64,000 nt of DNA from Nepenthes gracilis. Its lineage: Eukaryota; Streptophyta; Magnoliopsida; Caryophyllales; Nepenthaceae. This document shows, piece by piece, positions 25,037 through 37,674 of this stretch (positions are counted from its first letter, which is position 1; every line of letters begins with the position of its first letter). The stretch covers positions 15,494,763-15,558,762 of the forward strand of contig BSYO01000023.1 in the NCBI GenBank assembly GCA_033239525.1, in the 5' to 3' direction. The notes under the pieces are model-generated. The model was not told the origin of the DNA, did not search any database, and saw nothing but the letters and a program-made list of their open reading frames with translations. The position numbers and the translations under genes are program-made.

Positions 25037-25429
25037 CCCTTTGTCCCTATGGGTAAGAGGGATATCTGGTAAGGGAGAAAAGAAGAAAGAAAAAGAGAAG
25101 GTGATAAAATGAGCGCACAGAGAGAAGACTCAGATGGCATCCCTACTCCCTTCCCATCTCCTGTGAGGTCTCATTCTTTTACTCCGACTAATGGTTTTGT
25201 AGGCCTCCCACCAGTTCTGAGTCCTAGTACTACAAGACTAGTGAAGGCGAGAGAGAGCCTTCTATCTGTAATTAGAGAGGAGACCGACAAGTTTCCCTCT
25301 CCTCATTACCAATGCCCAAGAATCTTTTCCTCCTCCAATTAGCCAATCGCCTACAATTGTTTTCATCAATTAGCCACTCTTCGACCAGTGTATAACTCTC
25401 TCTTTCTCTCTAATAAGCCGCTTTTAAGT

Positions 25430-26230
25430 TAGGCGCATTTATCAGAGCTCAAACCTCTATCACCAAGCTATGCTTCTCTGTCAAGCCCTACCACCGAGTC
25501 TAGTCCTCCATCACCAAGCCGTTCTTCTACTGAGCATACCACCAGAACCCAATCCTTCATCGCTAAGCCGCTCCTCTATTGAGTACATTGTCAGAGCTCA
25601 ATCCTCCATCTCTAAGCTGTCCCATAGTCAGTGCACTCAATAGAGCACAATCATTCATCTCTCAAAGTTGCTCTCAATCAGACACACTCAACGGAGCTTA
25701 ATCATCAATCTCTCAAAACCACCCCCTAGCAGGGTACACTCGCAGGAACTCAATCCTCCATCTCTCAAAGCTGCATCTTAGCCAAGCAAACTCATCAAAA
25801 TTTATTCCTTCATATTTTAAAACCGTCCTCAGTCAAGCGCACTCAGCGGAGCTTAATCCTCAATCTCTCAAAGTCACCCCTAGTAGGGTGCACCTGCAGG
25901 AGCTTAGTCCCCCATTTTTTAAAGCCACCACTTAGCCGGATGTACTCGTCGAAATTCATTCCTCCATCATTCAAAGCTGCCCCCTACTAGGCACACTCAA
26001 CAGAGTTCAATCCACCATCTCTTAAAGCCACCTCCTAATAGGGTGTACCCACAAAAGCCTAGTCCTACATCTTTCAAAACTGCCCCCTAACCGGTTGCAC
26101 TTATCGAAACCAAATTCTTCATCTCTTAAAACTACAATCTAGTCAGGTGTACTTACTCAAGCTCAGACCTTCATTTGTAATCCGCTCCCTAACTAAGCGC
26201 ACTTATACACTCAATCTCTCATTACAAGTA
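25430..26230 (+). repeat. LTR-internal minisatellite, about 60-bp unit
   Basis: A phrase of the form gctcaatcctccatctctcaa, then agctgcccc(c)tag and a short variable part recurs about a dozen times with many substitutions. The equivalent array occurs in the 3' LTR, so it was in the element before insertion. Confidence 0.85.
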
Positions 26231-26470
26231 TCCATACATCATTTATTTATCCATTCTATCTTTTTATCTATTTGAAAAAGATTTCTAGTTTAAGCGTCGG
26301 AGAATATATCGGAGAGTGAGTTTTTACTATTATCTGACATCATATTTTTTAGTTACGATGTGGAGTATCAAGGTTTGAAATAACAAAAACCGGACTCACT
26401 TTACGTAGACCCTCAGGAAAGATTAAGGGACTCCCTAATCCATATAATAATTTAGATGTTTGGACCATCA

Positions 26471-26490
26471 TTGGCGCCATTTGTGGGAAC
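26471..26490 (+). other. primer binding site of the Tat element
   Basis: TTGGCGCCATTTGTGGGAAC follows the LTR end without a gap. The TGGCGCC start followed by TGTGGGAA is typical of Tat-lineage elements. Confidence 0.85.
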
Positions 26491-26569
26491 GACTAAAGGT
26501 CTTACTACCACACGTTAGAAAACAATTATAATCAATATTCGTACTCAAACCAGCACATTAGCCAGAGAT

Positions 26570-27105
26570 ATCACCTCTAATGGCAACGACCCTGTGAGTA
26601 GCCATGGCGACGTGTGACTTGCCTTTAATGAGCATGCGCTCACTATCCAACAGGACATCATACCTACGTTGCCCCAGCCCTTTGTGCTCATCTGAACGGA
26701 CGGTGGTGGTGTCAATGCCCAAGAGGAGAAGCAAGGGAAGAAATTTCCAACCAAAGGAAAAATGCATTTGCCTAACAACCTCAGAGTTTAGGAGGATTCA
26801 AGAGAGAGGGCCCACTTTCAAAAGAAAGTTTGGCTCAAAGAGAGTTTCCAAAGTGTTCGGCCCTCTACTCGTGAGCAGCCTCGTTAGAGCGAAAGGCCTG
26901 ACCCAAGGGTTTGGCAAGACCAATCCTACGGCAACGCCTCTCATCGACCTTGTGCTGAGCAATAGACCCTACAGAAACTATTATGATTCTCACGATGGGA
27001 GGCTTGATATGCTCAACCTGTTACCCATTGCACCAACTAGAGATGTTGTCCCCATGGAGACGGCCCCTCATTGGGTATCCATGTTGACGGATGACCAGCC
27101 CCAAG
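26570..27105 (+). pseudogene. N-terminal part of Tat gag
   Basis: The likely frame reads NGNDPVSSHGDV, then LAFNEHALTIQQDIIPTLPQ and KGKMHLPNNLRV, each closed by a stop codon. This is the variable, low-complexity start of Tat gag; the conserved retrotransposon gag core is not reached before the nested element begins at about 27110. A 259-codon open frame in a neighbouring frame (26604-27383) crosses the junction into the LTR of another element and is not a gene. Confidence 0.5.
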
Positions 27106-27109
27106 CATA

Positions 27110-27421
27110 CAGGCATTGTTGCCCCAAGCATGCATCGAGCGTTAGCTGGCGCACAGCAGGCGTGTCCTACTGGGTTTCTAGTGCCTGCCTCGATGGTCGG
27201 CAAGCGCGGCCTGTTCTATTTCCAGTGCCTGCCCCGGCGCTTGAATGGCCCGGCAGGCGTTGCCGATTCTACTTCCAGCGCTGCCTGAGGCGCTTGGTGA
27301 GTGCCCCTCGCCAATTCTTCCTACAATCCCAAAACCTAATTTTTTCATATGTATTAAGTATAATTTTGATTATATTATCTTAATTGCTGCAATTATGATA
27401 TTCGAAAACATGTACATTACA
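27110..27421 (-). repeat. 3' LTR of chromovirus A, first 0.3 kb only
   Basis: It starts TGTAATGTACATG at 27421, after the polypurine tract, like TGTAATGTATCG of B. It keeps the U3 part with a GC-rich array of gcgc/ggcgctt palindromic motifs (27130-27300) and ends about where the TATA box would follow. Confidence 0.7.
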
Positions 27422-27434
27422 ACTCTCCCACATT
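27422..27434 (-). other. polypurine tract of chromovirus A
   Basis: On the minus strand aaatgtgggagagt precedes TGTAATG. The upstream gaggataaaatttct is the same context as at the polypurine tract of B (33772-33800). Confidence 0.75.
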
Positions 27435-30400
27435 TATAGAAATTTTATCCTCAAAATTTAACAATTCTCAAAACCCAACAATCGAGAAAGATTCTTTCAA
27501 ACACCCTCTACACGTTCCTATGCCACGCCCTCGAATAAACGACTTATCCTTAGAGGCCTTAACCAAACAAATTATCCTAATTTCTAATATCTAATATTTT
27601 CTGTCTAAATATAGGTTGAAATCTTATCATAAGATAAATTTTTAACCTCCCACAAGGGCTTAAATCGATCACATACTTATTTTCTCAACCATAGATGCAA
27701 GGGAGACTCCATGATAATCCACCAAACTTGAGGGCAAACCAAATTTACTGACTATTTTTCCGATTTAATTCAGAACCTCAAACGAACTAATGAATTTCTA
27801 TTTCAGTTCATCCTAAGTGTCGAAAAGATTGTTCACTTGAATTCTCAATCTTATGCTGAAATTTCTGGGCTATGGGCCATACACTACCGCTGCGCTACTC
27901 AATTAGACCATTTACTTGTACACTAAAATCAACTTACAATTCTTATCCAATGATTTATATCAGACACCTAGGCTATACAGTAGCTATAGACCTAAGAAAA
28001 TTCTAAAGATATCGATATATTTAAGGTAAAATCCATAAACCTCAAATTACAACCAATATAGGAAATATGATCGAAGCAATTATACCAAATGTTTCGGTAC
28101 AACCACAAATCACTACCAAAATCTTAAAACCTAAATATTTCACAACTTTATTATCTCATTGGCATACTAATGAGCCAACTTAATCAATCCGATCATACCA
28201 TCCGAATTCACAATAAATTGGCTGTCCTTGTTAGCTAATCCACAATTATCCAAACACTCAAAATCCTTGCCATTGTAACAACCTTGAAGCAAGGTCACAA
28301 TGACTTCCCATCTCATAGTTTCAGCCCTTTGAATACAACTCCTCTTCCAAAAACAAAAATCAACGCACCCCATCGATTCAAACATTAGGAATTGCTCGCA
28401 ATTCACCTTTCCACATCTCTTATGAAGCATCAAAAATATCTCAAATTTAAAGACTCCCAACATTAAATTATCAATACCAATATTCGCTTTCTTTAAAAGA
28501 TACCAAGATTTGTCTTTTCAGTCCTTAAGCAAATTCACTCGCTTTCTCTGTCGCATGATCATCTCCTCCTTATGACACAACTATTCAGATCCTGAGAATC
28601 ATTAGATAATAACTATCTCCAAAAGTAATACCTATAAGTTTTCAAAGTAGAGATCTCAATTGTTAAATATAAACCACTAGTAGAGTAACTCTAATCATTA
28701 ACATTTTCCCTGCTTAATCAAAGGGCAATCACCCATATACGATGCAGGAAAAAAATAATCCTAAATCTTCCTTAAAAGTATCATATTTTACTACAATTCA
28801 CTTGATCCATTAAGGATCAACCCAAACAACGTGGTCGACAATTATTCTCTATTCTTTGAGAACTATCCCCACATATCTCATTCCAACAAATACCAATTGC
28901 TCCCAAGCCAATCGCCCCACTAACACTACAAATCCTCAAGGGACACTTAAAGGATATCTTTTTGGATTCATCAAGACCCAAGAGAACCGCACTCTTTCGC
29001 AACATCAATCAATCTTTTTCAAATGAGCTATCGCTCAAATCTCTAAAGAACCACATTCATGCCCAACATAACAGTTTCTCCAACCAAATTCATATTCTTT
29101 CTTAATTGGGCACACGGCTAACTGCCTTCCTAATTCATGATATAGTTCTCAAACAGAATTCACACACTCCCATAATACTGTGAATTTATTAATGAGGCCA
29201 TCATGCTATTGACTTAAATATGACTAAAAGATCCAACCCATAAAATTTAGAAAAATGCCACTGAACCTACAAACCCAAATGGCATTATTGGTACTTACAA
29301 CGGCCGTATCCATATCCTAAATGCTGCCACAGACATAACTCTTAATAATTCACAATTAACAATACTCTGGATACCAGTCAATCTTATAAAATACCAAGCC
29401 CTTGTAAAAATTCAAACGATTCACCCATTCATTCACAGTGTCCGCTTATTAAATCATTCATTTTTGGAACAATGTAAAATTTTGATTATCCACAAATAAC
29501 CTTATCAGTTCATCTTATCTACCTCAAAGGTCCTAAAGCACCCATAGCGGCAACTAACCAATGCCTTTTAGATTCTATACGGGATTCTTAAAAATTGGTG
29601 TTAATTTCAACACAACCTCGATTTACGAATCAAAAGATTAACCACCTAATCCTTCCCCCCAAGAAACATCTTCAAATATTTACATGACCAAAACTTCTCA
29701 GTAACCACAAAATGACTTTCAAATGTAGTCTCATATACTAAATGAACTTGACAAATAACCTCATTAAACGACTTACAAGCAAAATGCTACTAATTTACTG
29801 ATATCTCAACCAAGTGTGTCTCATACTCAAAATTTTACAATCCAATTACAAGATATAATATCCTTACCAATTTAATTTATACTAGCATGATGGCTCGCGA
29901 ACTAAATTACCACCAAAATTAGATCAAATTTTGGTACCAAAAAATAACTCAAATCAGTCTAACCAATTATATCTATTGGCCCAGGAAAATATCATAGATA
30001 TCGACATAACTAGCATAAGTGTATGGTCATCAAACAGACAAATAAACTTGGAAAACACAATATGAAAATATAAATTTAGAATCCCAAAATAATACACTGA
30101 AATGTCAAAACTTAAAGATCATATATTCCACCACAGTAGACAACACCTCTACACCTTGTGCCATCACTGCAATGCCCCAATCTACGATACTAGACTTCTT
30201 CACTGTCCAACCCACGAGATAAGGACAATCATTGCTTATATGGCCGTCTGTCCACAGTTTGAAATATACTCCCAAAAACTATCGGGAAAGGTAATTATCC
30301 ATAAAAGCATTCACGAACATATATTACGATATCTCTTTATCCTCCTGACCCATGATTCTTTTCTCATCAACCGCCAATGGTTGGCTTTGCCTTCTCACTT

Positions 30401-31044
30401 ATATGTGGCAAATATTATCTTATCTCCTTCCAAATATAAATCATCGCAAACTCCATTTTAATTCTAAGGATCCACATTTCAACTTCTACGGGATTTATGA
30501 CACCCAAAATTTGAGCACTAGATCATTATTATTAAATTGGGCATAAAGCGGCATCCTTGGATTTGCTAACACAAAAAATCAACTCTGAGTTATCCTGTCC
30601 TCAAGCCCTTGATTCCACCTTATCCGACTCACCGGCTATGAAAATCAAGCATCTTCACTTCTAGTCCTCCGATCAAAATTAACCTAAATTAATCAAGGTA
30701 TATTCCTTCAACTTTTCTTTCTTCTAATTCTTGTCCGGACTAGCTCCTGCAAGATCCTCAAGCCTCGCTATCGTTCTAAGCAAATTTGGATACCCAATTT
30801 CTCGATCACATGGCTGGCCAACTCCACACGTAGATCTCTATAATGGCGGCATGATCAACTACTGACATTCTTTCTGAAACAAGAATGATATGGCTTAGAT
30901 TGCAACTCAACTCGAATATTAACCGGGATACTATACACTATGCGATTAAATATAAGTAACTGATCTTGACTTAATCCTAACCTAAGTGAATTAACATAAC
31001 CTGATTAAGACACTAACTAGGACATCGCAATTAGACAATCAAAT
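27435..31044 (-). pseudogene. decayed gag-pol of chromovirus A
   Basis: Frames are thoroughly broken, but landmarks occur in the right order on the minus strand. At about 30221-30265 a gag zinc-knuckle remnant reads YFKLWTDGHISNDCP, with the first cysteines lost. At about 29873-29930 the protease-RT linker reads FASHHASIN. Near 29255-29290 TIMPFGFVGSVAFF is the RT block before the catalytic motif. Near 27620-27660 an NLSYDKIS trace fits the chromodomain region. At 3.6 kb it is shorter than an intact Tekay-type internal region, so sequence has been lost as well as mutated. Confidence 0.65.
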
Positions 31045-31049
31045 TTAAC

Positions 31050-33771
31050 TATGACGGATCATATTTTTCTGTCAAAAATTCGATAGAGTTTCGTCTGTAA
31101 TACGGATATTCGCTAATACATAAACCCGTACAATGTCCTATACAAAATAATATACATCCAAATATCCCAACAGCCAACATCATACAATCAACAACACCCA
31201 AAATCACACAGGATCTAATTGCCGTATTTTATTTGTAGCTCCAACAATATGTATCTAAACATAACATTGGTCAAGAAAGATGCCACTAGGTGCCTATTAC
31301 AAATCACAATAACTTAAGAAAGTATAAATAAATCCAAATGATAGCAAAACTAAATCATCTGCTCATCAGTCTTACATAAAATATCAACTAAGATTCCCAA
31401 AGAAATATAAATAAATATAGTTTCTCCATAATATAAATTTTTTTATAAATAATAAGTCTTTGATATGGTCTTCTAAATCCCAAGTCTAGTCCATTTTGGA
31501 TCTCTACACTGTCCCGCCATCAGATATATCAAATCTATGTTAAATTGGAGATAAGGAGAAGTAAATGTGAGTTAAAAACCTAACAAGTGCAATATGATTA
31601 AAGGCAATAACGATATATACAAAATAAAGTAAAAGAGAGATATATGAGCATGTTGAAGATGCGTAAACATAAATCATGATCGAAGATGATTTTTAAATAT
31701 AATTAACTTTTCACGTTTTATACATTTTCTTTTTGGGATGAAGATCATGCATAATTACTTATATTTGCAAATTAGGATCAGTAGGCCGTACTAACTAACG
31801 ATATGAGAGGATGAGAAAAGAATCATGATACTCCATATGATCTAAGGCCATGAGCTTTTATTATCGACGTAGAGGAGGGTCCATCCATATAATGCTTGTA
31901 GACAAGATGAACACCACGTGGTATAGCGGTATACCTATCACCTGACACACAGGGCCAATAAAATGCTACCCTAACTTTCTGCAGTCCAGAGGCAATCATC
32001 GTCCTTCTATAGTAATATCCTAAGGCTTGCCAATGATATTATCCGCTCCAATAATCGGCTAGAATATGTGATCAAGGTAACCCTTGAGTCACCACTATAA
32101 TATCAATGGCATGTTAGGGGATACTACTCTCTAAACATACATCCGTGGTCCTAATTTTATGATTTTTAAATATTTGAGGGAAAGCCCACCAAACTTCTTT
32201 TATATAGTCCTTACATTGGGAGAATGAATCATTCATATTACATATTGTTGCATTCTCTCCATATACCTTTATAATTTTTATATTTCTTATGGGCTTAGAT
32301 CTTTACAGGATTTAAGTATATATACAATTTAATATAACACTTTGGAACGATTGGAAAATCATTACCACATCGGGTCATGTGACTTTGGAGCTTCCAGACG
32401 ATAATTCATTCACAATTGGTTAATAAACATAATTTCTAGAGCATATAATTAAATACATGCTAATATATACAATTTAATTAACAATTGAACCATGTGAAAC
32501 CATACAAAATTACTTAGAAGCCTCGAGTAAATAGTGATTTCATACATGAACAGTATCCGATTATGCATATCGGATGATTCTCAAAATTTCGGGTATCCAA
32601 TGGGCAAATTACTAAGTTCAAGACATGGGTAATCATAATCTCAAACCAATTTATATATATATTTTAAAATAAATGCCTAAACGGAGTTTGGGAGCATCCT
32701 AGGGTTTTGGCGAACTGGTTTTCACATAAAACCCTCAAATTGGATATCCAATTGATAAATTAACATATATAGGATATGTGTAATGATATTTTAGTCCTAA
32801 TTTATACAAAAGTCTCAAATATTTGTGGGTAGAAAGGGGCCCGACATGGATGAACAGTAACATCGGGGTTAGGATTTCAAGAATTTCTCCAAAAGAGTGT
32901 AAAACTCAAAAATTGGATATGAAATTAATATATACACATACATATATCATGGATAATATGAAATACAAATTTAATCGGGCATTGGAACGAGGATACCCGG
33001 TAAAAATGAAATAAAAGTGTAAGAAAATGAAATAGGAGGGTATGGATGCACTTACCTCGACCCGATATATAATTTCTCCAACTAGCTCGAAGCCGAAATT
33101 AAACTCGAGAACCTCCATTTTCTCCTTCTCTCTCTTCTCCGAGCGTTCTCTCCCTCTCCTCTCTCTTTTCTCCGTGTTAAAATGACCGTTGCAAACCCAG
33201 ATATGTTTTTATATGCGTATCAGCGCTCGATTGTCACTTGAGTGCTCGTTGAGCACCAGGAGACCCAAAGGGATGTGCTCGAGCACCCATCGGGCGCTCC
33301 TTTGGCGAGCATGTTCTGGTTTTCCCACCCAGCCTACACTTCGAGCGCTCCTCGAGCATGGAAATTCTGTTTTTATGCTTGGGTGGTGCCACAGGCGTTG
33401 GTTTGGGATGGGTCAGGCCTACGTTAAGCCTACATCAAGCCAATTTTGCGTTTTCGCTTCTGGGACCCATTTCGACCCTTCTAACACAATATTTCACATC
33501 TTTGAACTCTAATTTTATTATATTAATATAATAAGTTAAGATTATTATAACTTAAAATATGAAATCTTATTCATGGAATAACATTTCACGGTTTACAACT
33601 TCGGTTCCCAATTTTGCCAATTTCGGATCTTTGGGCTTTTCAATTCGATTCCTCCCATATCCTTTGACCTCAATTTACTTATTTTAACTTAATTACCTTC
33701 CAATCACTATATTTTGGAATCCAGAACCTCAGCTTTCATTTTAACCACATCATGAAAATCGTTATCTTACA
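31050..33771 (-). repeat. 3' LTR of chromovirus B
   Basis: It starts TGTAAGATAACG at 33771 on the minus strand. A TATA-like atataaaaac lies at about 33205-33215, with CTCGAG-type palindromes just upstream (33220-33365) and a GA-rich tract downstream (33118-33175). It aligns over its whole length with 38287-40985. Confidence 0.9.
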
Positions 33772-34722
33772 ATTCTCTCACACTTATAGAAATTTCGTCC
33801 TCGAAATTTAACGAATCTCAAAGCATAACAGTAGGGGATGGTCCTTCCAGATTTCACCTCCGAATTTCCAATCACTATTTTTGGCAAGATGATTATTCCT
33901 GGAGAATTTTATTCATTTAAATCACCCTGATCCTCAATGTCTTATACTTTTTATCTAAAATTGAGATTGAAACCTTGTTATAGAACAATCCCTAATCTCC
34001 CACAATGGTTAGGCCTGATCATGATCCTACTTCCTCATTCATCGATACATAGGAGACATCATGATAATCTACCTAAATACAAAGGTAAGTATAATTATTG
34101 GCTAACCCTTCGATTTGATACAAAATCCCAAACGAACCAATAGGCTCTCACCTCAATACCTCTTATGCCTCGAGAAGAATCTTTCACTTGGGACCTTAAT
34201 CTCATTCCAATATCTCTAGGCTAAGGGCCACATGCTTCTATTGTGTTACTCTGATTAATTATTATTAGGACATTAAAATTCTCCTACAACTCATATTCAA
34301 AGATTCCCACCGGATACTTAGGTTACCTAACAACTATAAACCTAATAGAAATCCCACATTTACAGATATAATTAAGGCAAGGCCCAAGTTATTTCTTAAA
34401 TTACAATTAACTTAGGAAATATTATTGAAGCAATCACCCAAAAATGTCGGCATAAGTTCAGATTACCACTAAGACCTCAAACTTCGAATGTTAAACAAAC
34501 TTATCATCTCATTGGCATGTTGACGAGCCAATTTATTCAGTCCGGTTGTATCATCCAAATTCGAAATACTAGACTATCCTAACAACTTCAAAATAAAACC
34601 ACGACGGTTTGCTTAGACTAAAATTCCATAATACCAAAAATACGGATATGACTTTTCCTTCCAAAACAAAGATAAAACCACCTAATTTGCTTGAATATTA
34701 GGAGCCACTCGAGGTTCATCCT

Positions 34723-35770
34723 TGAAAAATCACGTTTTGTGCTAACGTAAACAATCAAGTTTTTGACCCCGAAAATTATAGTGGAAGTAAAAAATAAATA
34801 AATATTCAATACACGTAAAGGATATTTAATTGTAGATGCTAACGAGATAACAAGCATGCATGATATAAATAATTATGAGCAATAAAGATAAAGACGCGAT
34901 TTTTGGTGACGAAGTGAAAACTCGATACCCACGGTAATCGAGAAAAACACTCCAGGCTTCAACGGCCAGGGAAGAATTGCACTATAAAAATCAACTTACA
35001 GACCGGGTGGTAACGACGCGCTAACCTAGCCGACTTACTCCCGTCATGTGATCCCTACCAAGGAACTCCTTGGATTTGCACGCGGCAATGGAACCGGACA
35101 CCTTTCGGTCTTCACGTCAATCTTCCCTCTCGTGCCACTTGAATAGCCAACCACGATCGGATCTCCTTCTTCACGAACCAACGTCTCCCGAAGGTAGAAG
35201 GATGGGAAAGGTTTCATGGAAAAGGAAAAGTAATGAGAAAACTCTTTAGAACATGGAGTTCAAAGTTGTAACATTTGGTTTTCTCAAGAGAAGCTAAATC
35301 AATCAAGCATGAAAGGCTTTCTTCTCAAGTTTAACGGCTCCTCAAGGTATCAAAAGAGGCTCTGGCGTGCTTAGGGTTTCAAAAACATAATGTATCTTTT
35401 TATAGAGGGCGCAAAAACACGTTCAAAGTTTTTGCCCGTTGCACCGGCGCTCGAGCGGGGCTCGAGCTAGCGGCGGCGGCCATAGGGTTTCGTGAGAAAC
35501 CCTGCAGGCGCCGAGGGGCCAGAAGGCACGTAGCAAGCGGGCACCCTATTGGATTTTCGGCTCGAGCGGAGCTCAAGCGCTGGTGAGCTAGGGACCTTCT
35601 GGATTTTAGGCTCGAGCGGGTATCGAGCGAGTGGCAAGCGGGAAGGCTTTGGACGGGCTCGAGCGACTGGAGGGCGGATAGAACGGACTTTAAACCGATA
35701 ATCCACAACCCGACATTGATAAATAATACATATGGTCACGAATGTGCCAATTAGACAAATGTCTCTAACA
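34723..35770 (-). repeat. copia-type solo LTR, 1048 bp
   Basis: On the minus strand it runs from TGTTAGAGACATTTG (35770) to GATTTTTCA (34723). The 5-bp repeat atcct flanks it (34718-34722 and 35771-35775). A TATA box tctataaaaagat lies at about 35394-35406, with an array of GCTCGAGC palindromes just upstream (35440-35670). No internal region is left, so it formed by recombination between the two LTRs of an inserted element. Assignment to copia rests on the TGTTAGAGAC start and is moderate. Confidence 0.85.
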
Positions 35771-37505
35771 ATCCTAAAATATCTCCTATGGAGCATCACG
35801 ACATATTCCAACCAAAAATTCCTAGCGTCCAATTATTAGCAATAATGTCCACCTTCATTGAGGGATACCGAAATATACCTCCTAATCCTTAAGCAGATTA
35901 ACCAGTTTGTACAGTCGTATAGTCATCTCTTCCTGTGAGACAACCTCTCAATCTTTTAGGATCGTTAGACAATAACTATTTCTATAGGCAACCCTACAAA
36001 ATCTCTAGAGCAAGGACTTCAATGGCCAACTCAAAACTATAGGTGGGTAATTCTAATCATAGACTTCTTCACCATCATAACCAAGACCAACCACCCATAC
36101 AGGTCATGAGAAATATAATCTTAGAGTTTCCTCAAAAGGATCACATTCTACCGTAACTTACTAGATTCGTCAAGGGTTAACCTAAATAATAAGGTTGACA
36201 ACAAATCCTTAATCCAAAGATTTGTCCCGCATGATCCATTTTGATGAATATTGATTGTCTTCAACCGAATGCCTCACGGCACTGCAATCCGTAAAAAATA
36301 CTTATCGGGTTACTCTTTTAGGTTCAACTAGATCAAAGAAAACCATACACTTTTGAGACCTCAATCAATCTTTTCCCAAATTAGTTATCGCTCCAAATTC
36401 TAAGGGATCGCATTCCTATTAGCGGAGAAACTATATGCCCAACATAGCACTTCTCCTTATTCCTTCCATACTTGAGTACATGGCTAACCATCTTTCTCAA
36501 TCCATGACACAATCCTCAAGTGTGGTTCACACACACTTTCAATTTTAAGAATTCATCAATGGGGCCATCCCAAATGCACTGAAGTACCTCACGGAAAAAT
36601 ACTTTGTCGATACTTCAACGGTTCTACGCAGAGTCCTCAAAATTTGGTATCAATCTTGGCACAACTCCACAGCAACCATCAATTTAACGATTAAGAGATA
36701 ATTCGGCTAATTCCTTCCTCTAAGAAATACCCTCAAATACTAACACAGCCCAATCTCCTTAGTGACCACAAAACAACGCCCAAGTGTGATCTTGCACGTT
36801 AACTAAACTTGGCACTTATTTCATTAAGGGACTTGTAGACAAAATGATACTATCTTGTCACCACTCCATCATCTATGCTTCATATTCAAAATTTCATAAC
36901 CGGATGGCAGGTATCATATCCCATCACCACAATTCGAGCTAGAATGGCAATTCACCAATCAAGACATCCTCAAGGTCATAACGAGCCTTAGCACCACATA
37001 AGGCAATTAGTTTATCCCCACCAACCATATCTACAGTCTCAAAAAAATATCACGGATCTCAATGCAACTAGCACAAGTCTATGATTTCCATATACACGAA
37101 TAAACTTAGGAAATACCAATAAATTATAGATTTTAGATCTCAAAATAACACATATACCAAAACATCAAGATCCAAAAACTTAACTCCCATGATTGACGAC
37201 ACTTCTACACTTTGTGTCCATCACCACGAAGCTTCAATTTAAGGTTTTGGGCTCCTTAACCATCTAGCCCTTTGGATAAGGGCAAACCCTAATCATACGG
37301 TCGAATCATCCACACTTGAAGTATACTCTCAAAAATCCCTACGAAAACAAGATATTCATCCCTAGGGCACCTATGAACATATTCTACGATATCTCTTTAT
37401 TCTCAAGGCCTATGATCCTTTTCATGTCAACCATCCGAGGCCGACTTCACCTCCTATCTGACATAGGGCAGCATTATCTTATCTTCTTTTGAACATTGCA
37501 CGATA

Positions 37506-37674
37506 TGTAATGTCCCTTGGCACTTGCTTGTGGATGTTATCCACTTTGAGCCCAACCCACACGGTTTTATTCCTGGTAGGCCCACGACCTCCAAAACGCG
37601 TCCACAAGGGAGAGGTATCAACGCCCTTATAAGGCACGCTTCGTTTCCTTCTCCATCCGATGTGGGACCTCACA
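37506..37674 (-). repeat. TRIM-like solo LTR, 169 bp
   Basis: On the minus strand it starts TGTGAGGTCCCACATCGG and ends GGGACATTACA. The 5-bp repeat cgata flanks it perfectly (37501-37505 and 37675-37679). The start, the ccttataaggg core and the end resemble a widespread small plant LTR family of the TRIM type, which has no coding capacity and depends on other elements. The clean duplication and lack of decay suggest one of the younger events in this window. Confidence 0.9.

Larger units (their letters stand above)
24678..26470 (+). repeat. 5' LTR of the split Tat element
   Basis: It ends CCATCA directly before TTGGCGCC. Blocks 24723-25110 match 45890-46270 closely by eye. A TATA box tataaatat lies at 25028-25036. 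A minisatellite occupies 25430-26230. The start is placed at TGTGACTC by alignment with 45852 and is accurate to perhaps 200 bp. Confidence 0.8.

Noticed and set aside
25430..26230. CRISPR-like or centromeric satellite array
   Set aside because: Units are degenerate with no constant repeat and unique spacers, and the array is confined to LTRs of one retrotransposon.
26604..27383. Longest open frame of the window, 259 codons, plus strand
   Set aside because: It starts out of frame with the likely Tat gag text, crosses the junction into the reversed LTR of chromovirus A, and has no domain. It is a chance frame in GC-richer sequence.
33189..33512. Plus-strand frame of 107 codons with several cysteines and histidines
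   Set aside because: It lies in the U3 palindrome array and TATA area of the B 3' LTR. The matching LTR (40423-40638) does not keep the frame.
37506..37674. Cassandra-type LTR with an embedded 5S rRNA promoter
   Set aside because: The 5S internal control sequences (the box near gaagttaagcg and the C box) are absent. The ends fit a different TRIM-like family.
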